Positions 7,946 to 16,772 are shown, numbered from the stretch's first letter. The stretch: 19,892 bases of DNA from Candidatus Gastranaerophilales bacterium (GCA_028277195.1 JANQGS010000241.1:1-19892); one strand, 5' to 3'. The notes: generated by a model not told the origin, from the sequence alone. Numbers and translations: made by a program.

Positions 7946-8191
7946 ATGGGTCAGGAATTTTGGAATGGAGCAGCTCTTGACGAGCTTATGAAAAAAAGAA
8001 TAGAAGAAGAAGCGTTTTTGCAACATAAAAAAGATGAATACAAGGATGCCCTGGATAACTGGCATGAGGCGCAAAATGACATAATGGACAGAATACGTTT
8101 TATCGCTTATTATTTACACGAGAGCAATATAGACAGGTCTGCTCTTGATAACTGGATAGAAGCGCAGGAAATATATATTAAAAACTTTTAA
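7946..8191 (+). CDS. Small DUF2934-like protein with an internal repeat
   Basis: The 81-residue acidic helical protein has no signal peptide. Its C-terminal half (IRFIAYYLHES, then ALDNWIEAQEIY) resembles the short DUF2934 domain, whose function is unknown. The ending motif is present twice: ALDNWHEAQ at 35-43 and ALDNWIEAQ at 66-74, with similarity also at DNA level, which suggests a partial internal duplication. The ATG is supported by GAGGA 7 nt upstream. Its stop codon shares a base with the start of the next gene (TAATG at 8189-8193), so the two are very likely translationally coupled, hinting that it acts with that membrane protein. No enzymatic residues can be named. Confidence 0.75.
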   Translation: MGQEFWNGAALDELMKKRIEEEAFLQHKKDEYKDALDNWHEAQNDIMDRIRFIAYYLHESNIDRSALDNWIEAQEIYIKNF

Positions 8192-9744
8192 TGACACAGG
8201 AAAAAATTATTAAAAATTTTAAAACAACAGTTTTTTTTATAACACTGTTCTTGTTTTCAATTGTTTTTGTTGTCCTGAAAAGCACGGCAGACCTCGATTT
8301 ATGGCATAGAATGGCTGTGGGAAAGATTTTTTCGCAGCTCGGATGGATAATTTACCGCGATATTTTTTCCTATTTCCCCGCAAAAGATATGTGGGTTGAC
8401 CATGAATGGCTATCAGGGGTTATTTTTTACTATTTAGGGCATTATTTCGGGGATGCCGGTATATTAACCCTGCAAATATCAATTGTTTTTACGATTACGT
8501 TTCTGGTCTATAAGACCAATAAGCTCATCCGGAGCGAGGATAAGTATCGGATAAGCTATTATCTCTTTGTTTTGCTGGCAATTATCCCGGGATTAAGCTC
8601 AAGCCTCAGGTGTCAGGCTTTTACTTACTTATTTTTTGCCCTGTGGCTGTACTTGCTGGAGAGGACAAGAAGGGGAGAAAACCGTTTTATATGGGTTTTC
8701 CCGGCTACAATGCTCCTCTGGGCAAATATGCATGGGGGCTTTCTGGCAGGTTTAGGCCTGGTCGGGTTTTATATTGCGGGCGATTTTTTAAACAAAAAGG
8801 ATATAAAAAAATACCTGCTTATTCTCCTGTTTAGCCTGCCTGTAACGCTTATTAACCCTTACGGAATAGAGTACTGGAGCTACATGCTGGAAGCCGTAAC
8901 CATGGAAAGGCCCCACATAACGGAATGGATGGCCTTTAACCCGCTTAAAAGCCTTTACAACGAGCCCGGGGCTAAAGTATTATTCCTGTTCTTACTTGCG
9001 GGATACGGCTATAAATTATTCAGGAAAAATCCTGAATTCGACAAGGTTGAGGTTATTGCCCTGTTAACGACAATATATCTTGCATTTAAGCATGAACGCC
9101 ACACTATGTTTTTTGCTATTGTTGCCGGCTGTTATGCTTATAAACATTTTGTCATATTTCTTAATGATGTTTTCGACAAAATAAGGCCTAAAATCCTGGG
9201 GCTGATACCTGGTGACAGGATTGAGCAGGCTTATTTCGCGAAAGAATCAGGGGTTTATGTATTCTTAATAATGGTCAGCGCCTACATAATAGGTTATACA
9301 CCGATATCAATAAAAATGGACTTTTACCCCGTTAAAGCAATAGAATTTATAAGAATAAACAATATTTCCGGAAACCTTTTTATTCCTTTTAACTGGGGCA
9401 GCTACGGTTTATGGAAACTTTACCCGAATAACCTGGTTTCCATTGACGGCAGGTATGAAGAAACTTATAAAAACGAAGCATATGAGGATGCATGCCGGTT
9501 ATCCTTTTTTAAAAAGCAATGGCAAGCCGTACTGAATAAATACAATCACGAAATTTTACTGTTAGATATTGAATCAGATGTGTATAAAAAGATAAAAACA
9601 CTGCCGGAATGGAAAACAGTTTATGAAGATGAAAAAGCCGCGGTGTTTCTGCCCGCTTCTGACAAGAGGGTATTTGGGCAAAAACCTGAAGATGACGAAG
9701 AGTATTATATAAAAACAAAATACGGGAATAATATAAAAATCTAA
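8191..9744 (+). CDS. Large GT-C-like polytopic membrane protein
   Basis: The 517-residue inner-membrane protein has roughly ten hydrophobic helices in its first 370 residues and a soluble C-terminal domain. It belongs by eye to an uncharacterised family with the layout of GT-C glycosyltransferases. An acidic motif lies in the first loop (ADLDLWHR, 33-40), followed by WVDHEWLS (68-75), LLWANMHGGF (175-184), INPYG (221-225) and, in the soluble part, NLFIPFNWGSYGLWKLYP (395-412) with SIDGRYE (417-423). GT-C enzymes use polyprenyl-phosphate sugars and face the periplasm, so a role in glycan or glycoprotein modification is plausible but inferred. It starts at the ATG that overlaps the preceding stop. 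The family is widespread as hypothetical membrane proteins, and no substrate can be named. Confidence 0.8.
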   Translation: MTQEKIIKNFKTTVFFITLFLFSIVFVVLKSTADLDLWHRMAVGKIFSQLGWIIYRDIFSYFPAKDMWVDHEWLSGVIFYYLGHYFGDAGILTLQISIVFTITFLVYKTNKLIRSEDKYRISYYLFVLLAIIPGLSSSLRCQAFTYLFFALWLYLLERTRRGENRFIWVFPATMLLWANMHGGFLAGLGLVGFYIAGDFLNKKDIKKYLLILLFSLPVTLINPYGIEYWSYMLEAVTMERPHITEWMAFNPLKSLYNEPGAKVLFLFLLAGYGYKLFRKNPEFDKVEVIALLTTIYLAFKHERHTMFFAIVAGCYAYKHFVIFLNDVFDKIRPKILGLIPGDRIEQAYFAKESGVYVFLIMVSAYIIGYTPISIKMDFYPVKAIEFIRINNISGNLFIPFNWGSYGLWKLYPNNLVSIDGRYEETYKNEAYEDACRLSFFKKQWQAVLNKYNHEILLLDIESDVYKKIKTLPEWKTVYEDEKAAVFLPASDKRVFGQKPEDDEEYYIKTKYGNNIKI

Positions 9745-9840
9745 TTTAAACTTGGGTTATATCTATATTTCATTGCATTAAATTTATTATAATATAATAT
9801 AATACATAGAGAATTGTTTATTGAAAAATTACGGACAAAT
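9745..9840 (+). promoter_or_regulatory. Promoter region of the GH13 gene
   Basis: Three overlapping TATAAT hexamers (9788-9793, 9793-9798, 9798-9803) form an unusually strong -10 array. Starts at about 9800-9812 would leave a leader of about 30 nt before the ATG at 9841. That argues against the TTG at 9814 as the translation start. No clear -35 was identified. Confidence 0.45.
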
Positions 9841-12069
9841 ATGCAAAAAACACTATTATTATTAAAAAATTTGGACAAAGACCAATTATCTTTTTATAAA
9901 AAATATGAAAAAGACCGCAATTTCGTAAAAATACTCTCATATAAAGCCCTTTACGAAATACCTCATACCCTGGATTACTTGAGGCTGGTTGAGCAGGAGA
10001 CAGGCGAAAATAAAATGCGGGGTTTTTTCAAGAATATTGTGGCTGAGAGAAAAAAAGTCCTAAAAGAAGCCGGTGAGATTAAAAACTGCTTTACTACGGA
10101 AAATAAATGGTCGCATAAACTTTTCCCGGTAAATAAAAAGCACTTAACAACTCCCAATGACATAAAGACCATAGAAAAACTCTGCCGGGTACTTGCCAGA
10201 ACGGATGATGACGCCAGCGCAATACTTGTATCGTTTTTTAAGCAATTGGTTAAATATAAAAAACTTGTCCCTGAAAATTACCTGAAAAAAATACCGGACA
10301 ATTGGTATTCAGAGCCCTGGTATTACACTTATGTCCAGTATTTCGGCGCTGACGAGGAGGGAATTGGCACTTTCGAGACCCTGAAAAACCAGCTAAATTA
10401 CCTGGAAGAAATTGGAATTAAAAATATCTATATACTGCCTCATTACCAGTCGCCAAACGCTGATGCGGGGTATGATATTTCTGATTATAAGCCTTCTGAG
10501 GAGCTGGGAGGCGAAAAAAAGTTCGGGGAATTTATGGAGCAGGCCGAAAAAAAAGGATTTAGGGTAGCGACCGACCTTGTATTTAACAATACGTCAACCG
10601 AACACAAGTGGTTCTTAAAAGCACTAAAAGGAGAAAGCAAGTATTTTGATTATTACCTGAAATGCCCTGATAGCTGGAAAAGCCTTGATGTAAACAAAAT
10701 CATCAGGGATGAAAAGGGCGATTTATTCCTGTATTTGCCCGAAAAAGACGAAAACGGGAAAACAGTAATCTCGAAAAGAATTTTAATTTTTCCTGATAAT
10801 GATAAAACCCTCTGGGTAAGGAAAAAAGTTGAAAAGCTCGATAAAGAGGTGCTTTTCTACAGGGAGTTCTGGCCTTTCCAGACTGCTGACCTTGACCTGC
10901 AAAACCCGCATGTTACGGATGAGCTGTTTAACTTTTTGGGGCAGGAAATAAGCACGGGTATACTCGGCAAACGAATAGACGCTATAGCGCACTGGATAAA
11001 GAAACCCGGCACAGACGCCAAGGACCTGCCCGAAACCTACGCCCTGCAAATGTTAATTAAGCAATTCCTAAAGCACTTATCGTCAAAAACTATTATATTG
11101 CCGGAAGTGGTGACAACTTCCCTTAAATTAAAGGGCTATGCCGGGGAAGAAACGGAAATCAACGGCCATAAGACCACCACAGGTGGGGATGCGCTGTTTG
11201 ACTTCCAGTTGCAGCAGATGTTGAGGGAGATGATTTATTTTGAAGACACTACACCTTTCTGGACCCGGGTACACCAGCGAGGTGAAGAGGGTGTAAATAC
11301 CTCTGTACCTCTTTTGCCCATTGAGCATCATGATGAAACATATATGGGTTTTATCTGTGATAAGGAAAAAATGCGGGATTACATAGGCGCGCATGGAATT
11401 ATCTATAAAAACGGCATGAGCGGCGGTGCGAGGTATGCAAGCTGCCTGAACCGGGACGCCGGGCGTATTGCTGTAGCGTTTTTCTGCCAGTATATGATGC
11501 CTGCCACCCCTGTAATATATTATGGTACGGAAATCGGGGCTACAAACCGCTATGAACAAATGCATAAAAGGCAAAAGGAGCAGTTTGCAACGCTTGAAAG
11601 GTTGCTTGGCCCGGAATATGCAGGAGAGGGAAAGGCAATAACATTTGAAAAGTGCGAAGACCCCAGAGAACTCCAGAGAGGTCCAATAATCGCCGATGAA
11701 TTCAAAAAGGCCCTTAAAGAAAACTATCCTGCATTGGAGGTAATCAAGGCCCTTAATTCGCTGAGGAAAAAGTATCCTGCCATGCGCTCTTATAATTTTT
11801 GCGATATACATACCGGCCATCATTCAGTTTTCGGGATAATAAAGTTTCCCGGCAAGGACTTTATTGATGAGAAACCCGTAGTTGCTATTGCTAATATCTC
11901 CTCACAGGAGCTGACCGTCCAAATACCGGTTGCGGATTTAAAAAACAAGTTAAAAAGGCACGAATTTAAACTTAAGGAGATTTTTAAGCGGGGAGATATT
12001 GAAATTTACGGACAGGGTGAGGATTTAAGAGTATCATTAAGCCCATACAGCTCTGTATTGCTTGTGTAA
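9841..12069 (+). CDS. GH13 alpha-amylase-family enzyme (amylosucrase / trehalose synthase-like)
   Basis: A glycoside hydrolase family 13 protein of 742 residues, cytosolic by the absence of a signal peptide. A helical region of about 155 residues with no clear motif precedes the barrel, as in amylosucrase-type enzymes. The barrel starts near PWYYTYVQYFG. The conserved regions are visible: region I DLVFNN (245-250), region II GKRIDAIAH with nucleophile Asp380, region III ILPE with acid/base Glu422, and region IV IEHHDE with His497-Asp498. In region I the usual NH is NN. A beta-sandwich C domain ends the protein. It probably acts on an alpha-glucan, sucrose or trehalose, but I cannot tell which. 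A TTG start at 9814 would add nine residues. ATG 9841 fits the promoter better, although its Shine-Dalgarno (CGGA) is weak. Confidence 0.87.
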   Translation: MQKTLLLLKNLDKDQLSFYKKYEKDRNFVKILSYKALYEIPHTLDYLRLVEQETGENKMRGFFKNIVAERKKVLKEAGEIKNCFTTENKWSHKLFPVNKKHLTTPNDIKTIEKLCRVLARTDDDASAILVSFFKQLVKYKKLVPENYLKKIPDNWYSEPWYYTYVQYFGADEEGIGTFETLKNQLNYLEEIGIKNIYILPHYQSPNADAGYDISDYKPSEELGGEKKFGEFMEQAEKKGFRVATDLVFNNTSTEHKWFLKALKGESKYFDYYLKCPDSWKSLDVNKIIRDEKGDLFLYLPEKDENGKTVISKRILIFPDNDKTLWVRKKVEKLDKEVLFYREFWPFQTADLDLQNPHVTDELFNFLGQEISTGILGKRIDAIAHWIKKPGTDAKDLPETYALQMLIKQFLKHLSSKTIILPEVVTTSLKLKGYAGEETEINGHKTTTGGDALFDFQLQQMLREMIYFEDTTPFWTRVHQRGEEGVNTSVPLLPIEHHDETYMGFICDKEKMRDYIGAHGIIYKNGMSGGARYASCLNRDAGRIAVAFFCQYMMPATPVIYYGTEIGATNRYEQMHKRQKEQFATLERLLGPEYAGEGKAITFEKCEDPRELQRGPIIADEFKKALKENYPALEVIKALNSLRKKYPAMRSYNFCDIHTGHHSVFGIIKFPGKDFIDEKPVVAIANISSQELTVQIPVADLKNKLKRHEFKLKEIFKRGDIEIYGQGEDLRVSLSPYSSVLLV

Positions 12070-12076
12070 AGAGTAG

Positions 12077-12097
12077 GGCGGGGAAAATTCTTCCGCC
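12077..12097. terminator. Possible terminator hairpin between convergent genes
   Basis: GGCGG (12077-12081) pairs with CCGCC (12093-12097), extended by two G-T pairs, around an AT-rich loop between the converging GH13 and pilT genes. No T run follows on either strand, so this is a weak call based mostly on position. Confidence 0.25.
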
Positions 12098-12136
12098 TGT
12101 TGTCACCCCGTGCTTGACACCAACTTAAGTTAATTT

Positions 12137-13216
12137 TTACAGGTAAACATCGCTTAATATACGCTTTAAGTCCTCGGGACGGCTTGATTTGGATATTGCA
12201 TCTTCATATGTAACAAGTTTTTTTACACATAAGTCTTTTAAGCATCCTTCCAGTGTCTGCATTTTCAGGTGCGAGCCGGTTTGAATGGCTGAATATATCT
12301 GGGATGTCTTGCCTTCCCTGATAAGGTTTGAAATGGCCGGGGTAACGAGCATTATTTCCAGTGCGAGGGCCCGGCCTTTTTTTGTCCCGTCAGGCTGGAC
12401 CTTTGGCAGGAGTGTCTGGCTCAATACGCCTATTAAGCTGTTTGAGAGCTGTATTCTTACCTGCTGCTGCTGCTGGGCGGGGAATACATCAACGATACGG
12501 TCAATAGTCTGGCAGGCTGAGGAAGTATGAAGCGTCCCGAGCACGAGGTGGCCTGTTTCCGCGGCGGTCAGGGCCAGGGAAATTGTTTCCAGGTCCCTCA
12601 TCTCGCCTATCAGGATTATATCGGGGTCTTCCCTTAAAGCGGCTCTCAGTGCGTTACTAAAGCTCCTCGTGTCATGCCCGAGCTCTCTCTGGTGCACTAT
12701 GCTTCTTTTTGAGTAATGCAGGTATTCTATAGGGTCTTCGATTGTGAGGATGTGTTCTATCCTGTTTGAGTTAATGTAGTCGATAATTGCGGCAAGTGTG
12801 GTGGATTTACCGCTTCCTGTAGGGCCTGTGACAAGCACCAGTCCCCTTGGCCTTTCAGACAGCTCCCTTACCGCTTCCGGCAGGCCCAATTCGCTAAAGC
12901 CGGGGATTTCCGTGGAAATAGTCCTTAATGCCACCGCATAATGGCCTCTTTCCCTGTACACGTTAATCCTGAAACGGCCTATACCTTCAACTCCATAGCT
13001 GCAATCCAGCTCCCAGTTCTGCTCCAGCAGTCTTCTTTGCTCGTTGCTGAGCATGTCAAAAATGATTTTTTCCACGTTTTCGAGTGAAAACGGCGGGTAA
13101 TCAAGCCTTGTGAGCCTCCCGTCAATCCTTATGACGGGAGGCAGCCCCACTGAAATATGCAGGTCACTGGCGTTTTTTTCAAACACTATTTTGATTAATT
13201 CTTCCATGCCAATCAT
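12137..13216 (-). CDS. pilT: Type IV pilus retraction ATPase PilT
   Basis: PilT is a hexameric cytoplasmic ATPase that depolymerises the pilus, powering twitching motility and DNA uptake. The 359-residue product has the PilT N-terminal domain (ASDLHISVGLPPVIRIDG, 16-33), Walker A GPTGSGKST (131-139), the Asp box with IEDPIEY (159-165), Walker B DIILIGE (199-205), the His box GHLVLGTLHT (222-231) and the PilT-typical C-terminal ISNLIREGKT (295-304), a variant of the AIRNLIRE motif that separates PilT from PilB. The ATG at 13216 has AAGGAG 9 nt upstream, overlapping the pilB tail. It is the last gene of the apparent operon. No pilC follows. Confidence 0.95.
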   Translation of the reverse strand: MIGMEELIKIVFEKNASDLHISVGLPPVIRIDGRLTRLDYPPFSLENVEKIIFDMLSNEQRRLLEQNWELDCSYGVEGIGRFRINVYRERGHYAVALRTISTEIPGFSELGLPEAVRELSERPRGLVLVTGPTGSGKSTTLAAIIDYINSNRIEHILTIEDPIEYLHYSKRSIVHQRELGHDTRSFSNALRAALREDPDIILIGEMRDLETISLALTAAETGHLVLGTLHTSSACQTIDRIVDVFPAQQQQQVRIQLSNSLIGVLSQTLLPKVQPDGTKKGRALALEIMLVTPAISNLIREGKTSQIYSAIQTGSHLKMQTLEGCLKDLCVKKLVTYEDAISKSSRPEDLKRILSDVYL

Positions 13217-13235
13217 TTATGGTTTCTCCTTCTCT

Positions 13236-15137
13236 TTATTCATCAAATTTAAGCCCGCATTTTGCGCAGGATATCCAGCCCTTCTGGATAACCTGTCCGC
13301 ATCCTTTACATAATTTCTTGAGTTCATACTGGCAGAACGGGCACTTGTAGTACTCGTCCCCAACCGGCTTGGCGCATCCGGGACATATGGAGGAAGCTCC
13401 TTCACCGCTAAACGTTACTCTTATTACCTCATCCAGGGAGGTTAAACCTTCCTTTGACAGGTTAAGGCTATACTCCATAAGTGTTTTCATCCCTGCCTGC
13501 TGGGCTGTATATCTTAATAAAGCGGTATTAGCCCCTTTGGCAATTAAATCCCTCAGGTCGTCATTGATTTTCATTACCTCATAAGCGCCAATCCTGCCTT
13601 TATAGCCGGTTCCGCTGCAATTATCGCACCCCCTGCCCCTGTGGTATTTTTCCTGTTGGTTTTTTATCCCCAGGAATTTGAGTATATTATCATCAGGAAC
13701 GTACTCTTCCTTGCAGTTTGGGCAGATTCGCCGCAGCAACCTCTGTGCGATTACCCCTATGGTTGAGCTTGCAATGAGAAATGGCTCGACATCCATTTCA
13801 CTGAGCCGCATTATCGAACCCGGGGCATCATTTGTATGGAGCGTGGTGAACACAAGGTGGCCTGTAAGTGCTGCTTCAACGGCTATTTTTGCGGTTTCCC
13901 TGTCCCTTGTTTCCCCGACCAGCATTATGTCAGGGTCCTGGCGCAGGAATGAGCGCAATATCCTGGCAAAATCAAGACCTATGGTCCTGTTTACCTCGCA
14001 CTGGGTAATCCCGCCGAGGTCATATTCTATAGGGTCTTCCGCCGTGGATATATTTACTCCGGGCGTGTTTCTCTCGCTCAGGGCACTGTATAAGGTAGTG
14101 GTCTTTCCGCTTCCTGTTGGCCCTGTAACAAAAATTATACCAAAAGGCCTTGAAATCATTTCCCGAACTATATTTAAGGTCTCCTCACCGGTTATGAGCT
14201 GGTCCAATCCAAGGGAAATATTTGATTTATCGAGTATCCTCATTACTACTTTTTCCCCGAACTTGCTCGGCAGGGTGGAAACCCGGAAGTCAATGACCTT
14301 GTTTACCATTTTAACCCGTATCCTGCCGTCCTGGGGAAGTCTTCTTTCAGATATGTCAAGCTCTGACATTATTTTATACCTTGAAATAAGGGCGTTCTGG
14401 ACTCTTTTCGGTATTGACTTGTATATACTGAGGACTCCGTCCTGCCTGAACCTTACAATTAATTCCTTTTCCCTGGGCTCTATATGTATGTCGCTCGCCC
14501 CTCTTTTAATTGCGACTCCGAGAATGCTGTTTGCAAGCTGGATTATAGGCGCTTCCTCGGCGGATTCGTTCAAATCCGCCAAATCCAGGCTATCCCCTGA
14601 TGTTTCTATCAGGTCAATCCCCATTGAAGAGAGCAATTCATCGGTATTTTGCTCTATTATCTGGTTTTTTTCCTCTTCACTTTCAGGAAAACTTTTTTCT
14701 ATATAAGTGTTAAATTCATCCTCAAGTATTACTGACCTGTTGATTACTATGTTCTTAAATTCCCTTAACCTGTCCTTGATTTCCTTTTCGGCATTAAGGT
14801 TATCGGGGTCAACCATTCCGAAAACAAAAATATTCCCGCTTCTTTTCAGGGGTATAAATTTATTTTGAACAAGAATTTCCTTTGGAAAGAGCGCCAGGAG
14901 CTCTTCATTGGGCCCGGCTTCTGAAATGTCGGCAAAAGTTACACCATACTGGATTTCCAGCGCATTTCTCAACTGGGATTTCAACTCTTCCCTTTCAAGT
15001 ATTTTCAGGTCGCATATTGCCTCCATAAGCGACATCCTGGTTTTCCTTGAATGCTCAAGGGCCTGCTCAAGGTTCTCCGTCTCAAGAATCTGGGCATTTA
15101 TTAATATATCGTTCAATGATGTGCTTACTGCGGTCAT
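13236..15137 (-). CDS. pilB: Type IV pilus extension ATPase PilB with C-terminal zinc ribbons
   Basis: This GspE/PilB-family ATPase drives pilin polymerisation. The 633-residue product has an N-terminal T2SSE_N/MshEN-like region (1-145), where MshEN domains in relatives bind c-di-GMP. Walker A GPTGSGKTTT is at 339-348, AEDPIEY at 366-372, Walker B DIMLVGE at 403-409, the His box GHLVFTTLHTND at 426-437, and the usual four-cysteine zinc site follows (Cys472, 475, 504, 507). About 50 residues are added after the normal end: eight cysteines in four CxxC pairs (585/588, 599/602, 610/613, 624/627), a double zinc ribbon not normally found on PilB. AGGGAAAT lies about 7 nt upstream of the ATG, 9 nt after the preceding gene. 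A type II secretion GspE is the alternative, but adjacent pilT favours a pilus. Confidence 0.93.
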   Translation of the reverse strand: MTAVSTSLNDILINAQILETENLEQALEHSRKTRMSLMEAICDLKILEREELKSQLRNALEIQYGVTFADISEAGPNEELLALFPKEILVQNKFIPLKRSGNIFVFGMVDPDNLNAEKEIKDRLREFKNIVINRSVILEDEFNTYIEKSFPESEEEKNQIIEQNTDELLSSMGIDLIETSGDSLDLADLNESAEEAPIIQLANSILGVAIKRGASDIHIEPREKELIVRFRQDGVLSIYKSIPKRVQNALISRYKIMSELDISERRLPQDGRIRVKMVNKVIDFRVSTLPSKFGEKVVMRILDKSNISLGLDQLITGEETLNIVREMISRPFGIIFVTGPTGSGKTTTLYSALSERNTPGVNISTAEDPIEYDLGGITQCEVNRTIGLDFARILRSFLRQDPDIMLVGETRDRETAKIAVEAALTGHLVFTTLHTNDAPGSIMRLSEMDVEPFLIASSTIGVIAQRLLRRICPNCKEEYVPDDNILKFLGIKNQQEKYHRGRGCDNCSGTGYKGRIGAYEVMKINDDLRDLIAKGANTALLRYTAQQAGMKTLMEYSLNLSKEGLTSLDEVIRVTFSGEGASSICPGCAKPVGDEYYKCPFCQYELKKLCKGCGQVIQKGWISCAKCGLKFDE

Positions 15138-15146
15138 TTTATTTCC

Positions 15147-16619
15147 CTATATTTCCTCCATGGCAAGAAGTTCTTCTGATACTTTAGGGTAATCCTCACT
15201 ATCTGTAAGGAAAGCAACTATTTTATCCCGGGGTTTTATTATGGTTATTGTTTTTTGAGGTGTAAATACCGCTATTTTAGAGAGGTTGAGAAGGCTTATA
15301 TTCATCAGGAATACCTTCAGGTTCTCAAATACAGCGGATGAAACAGCGGCAAAAACCTTTGAGGACTCAGCATCCCCGAATGAGTTCACCAGGGCCCCTT
15401 CACTGTCGGAAACAGCAAAATTTTCAACCTTAATAAGGTCAGCGTAAGGGATTATATCAATCCCCGAAAAATCTTTCTCCTCAAGAATTTCGGCCATAGG
15501 GCCGTATTCCACCTGTTGAAATTCTTTATTCCAGATAGAGAAAAGGACTTCGTCCCTGGTTTTTATAATAAAGCTGTTGGCATTTTCAGTTTCAAAAAAT
15601 ATTCTCACGGGAAAATCAAGTGATAGCTGGGTAAGGTAGTTTTGAATCGTGTGATAAGCCCCTGCAACAAGCGCGCCGGCTATTTGAACCCTCTGCTTGT
15701 CCTCAAAGTTATTCGCCAGAATGAAACCGCCGCTGTCAACCAGTGCCATTTCCCGTATGCAGGAAAATTCCCGCTTTAAATCATCAAGTTTCCCGTATAT
15801 TTTTTGCCCTGAAACAGTAGTAATGACGTTTGTTTTAGAGTTGAGCAACTCCTCTGACTCAATAAGGCCCTCTATGTTCTTGTTATTAACGAGCAGCTTG
15901 CCTATTGCCCCGATGCGGCCTTTTTGTTCGGTTTCTTTTGAGTGCGAGGTCTGCACCAGCCTTATGTCAGTCGGTATAAAATCATTTTCACTCTTTACCT
16001 CCGGGGAATCGTTCAGTTCCAGGGGCTCAAGAGGCTCTAAAGTTTCCTTGTCCCCGGTCTCCTCCTGTTTGGGGGCGATTTTATGGATTTCCTGCGGCGT
16101 ATGGCTCTCAAAACTTTCCCCTGCCGGGGTTTCGGGTTCGGTTTGTTCTACGGGGGCTTGTTCAGGGGTTTGTTCAGGCTCAATGTCCTCAATTTTCTGA
16201 AGTTTTACCCCTGAAAAGAGCGTTAAAAGACTAAAAATAAACCCGGCTCCCGGAATTAACAGGCTAAAATTCATTATAAATTCCGGTTTTACTGTTATTT
16301 GAGGGGCATTTAAGTAACCGCTCAAAAGATAAGAGCCTGTAATTATAATTGCATTGAACAAAACCCCGGTAATAGCAATCTGCAGTGTCTGTCCCATTGT
16401 GGCTTTCGGGTAAAAAATAAAGCAGCACCCGAGAAACGCGGCGAGCGTGCCCAGTATCAGCAGGGGAAGAGGTATGTCAACGGGTGTTAAAACCAGTGTA
16501 AAAACCTGCGGTACCGCAATATTAAAACTGCCCAAAATTGAGGCCATAGACGCGATAATTATACCCGTTACAAGGAGAAATACGGATTTAAGGTAGTTTT
16601 TAAAGATTAATTCCTGCAT
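15147..16619 (-). CDS. Membrane protein with two roadblock/LC7-like domains
   Basis: The 490-residue product is not a recognised named protein. Four membrane helices are visible at about 13-32, 51-70, 80-101 and 117-136, followed by an acidic Pro/Glu-rich linker (about 143-215). Two soluble domains each have the roadblock/LC7 pattern of a central sheet with long helices. The first, about 280-365, contains REMALVDSGGFILANNF and the second, about 394-488, contains VENFAVSDSEGALVNSFG. Roadblock proteins such as MglB bind Ras-like GTPases (MglA) and set pilus polarity in Myxococcus. This protein is first in an apparent operon with pilB and pilT, 9 nt before pilB, so I infer a pilus regulator or anchor. 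AGGAG about 11 nt upstream supports ATG 16619. The domain call is by eye. Confidence 0.65.
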   Translation of the reverse strand: MQELIFKNYLKSVFLLVTGIIIASMASILGSFNIAVPQVFTLVLTPVDIPLPLLILGTLAAFLGCCFIFYPKATMGQTLQIAITGVLFNAIIITGSYLLSGYLNAPQITVKPEFIMNFSLLIPGAGFIFSLLTLFSGVKLQKIEDIEPEQTPEQAPVEQTEPETPAGESFESHTPQEIHKIAPKQEETGDKETLEPLEPLELNDSPEVKSENDFIPTDIRLVQTSHSKETEQKGRIGAIGKLLVNNKNIEGLIESEELLNSKTNVITTVSGQKIYGKLDDLKREFSCIREMALVDSGGFILANNFEDKQRVQIAGALVAGAYHTIQNYLTQLSLDFPVRIFFETENANSFIIKTRDEVLFSIWNKEFQQVEYGPMAEILEEKDFSGIDIIPYADLIKVENFAVSDSEGALVNSFGDAESSKVFAAVSSAVFENLKVFLMNISLLNLSKIAVFTPQKTITIIKPRDKIVAFLTDSEDYPKVSEELLAMEEI

Positions 16620-16702
16620 ATATTATCTTCTCCTACTGTTATTATTAATTTTAACTTTTACACCTGATTTGGCGTATCATCCAAAAAGTGCGGATTTTTG
16701 TT

Positions 16703-16755
16703 ATTGTGCTCTAAAAAAGAAATCCGGAAATAAAAAATTTTTTCGAAAGCACAAT
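16703..16755. repeat. Imperfect inverted repeat with ATTGTGCT arms
   Basis: ATTGTGCT (16703-16710) is mirrored by AGCACAAT (16748-16755). Inside, an A6 run and a T6 run continue the pairing after a small internal loop, and AAAAAATTTTTT makes a second self-complementary core. It lies in the gap upstream of the minus-strand pilus operon and beside a stronger hairpin, so it could be part of a mobile miniature element, a regulatory structure, or an operon leader feature. Confidence 0.6.
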
Positions 16756-16772
16756 GCGTAAGCAGAGAGCGT

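Noticed and set aside
11128..11823. 231-codon minus-strand open frame inside the GH13 gene
   Set aside because: The opposite strand has all the GH13 motifs, and this frame has no family features.
12122..12131. Palindrome AACTTAAGTT after the pilT stop
   Set aside because: A 10-bp AT-rich palindrome with no loop cannot form a terminator hairpin and is expected by chance in this composition.
13678..14706. 342-codon plus-strand open frame opposite pilB
   Set aside because: It is a shadow frame of the strongly supported pilB gene, with no recognisable domain.
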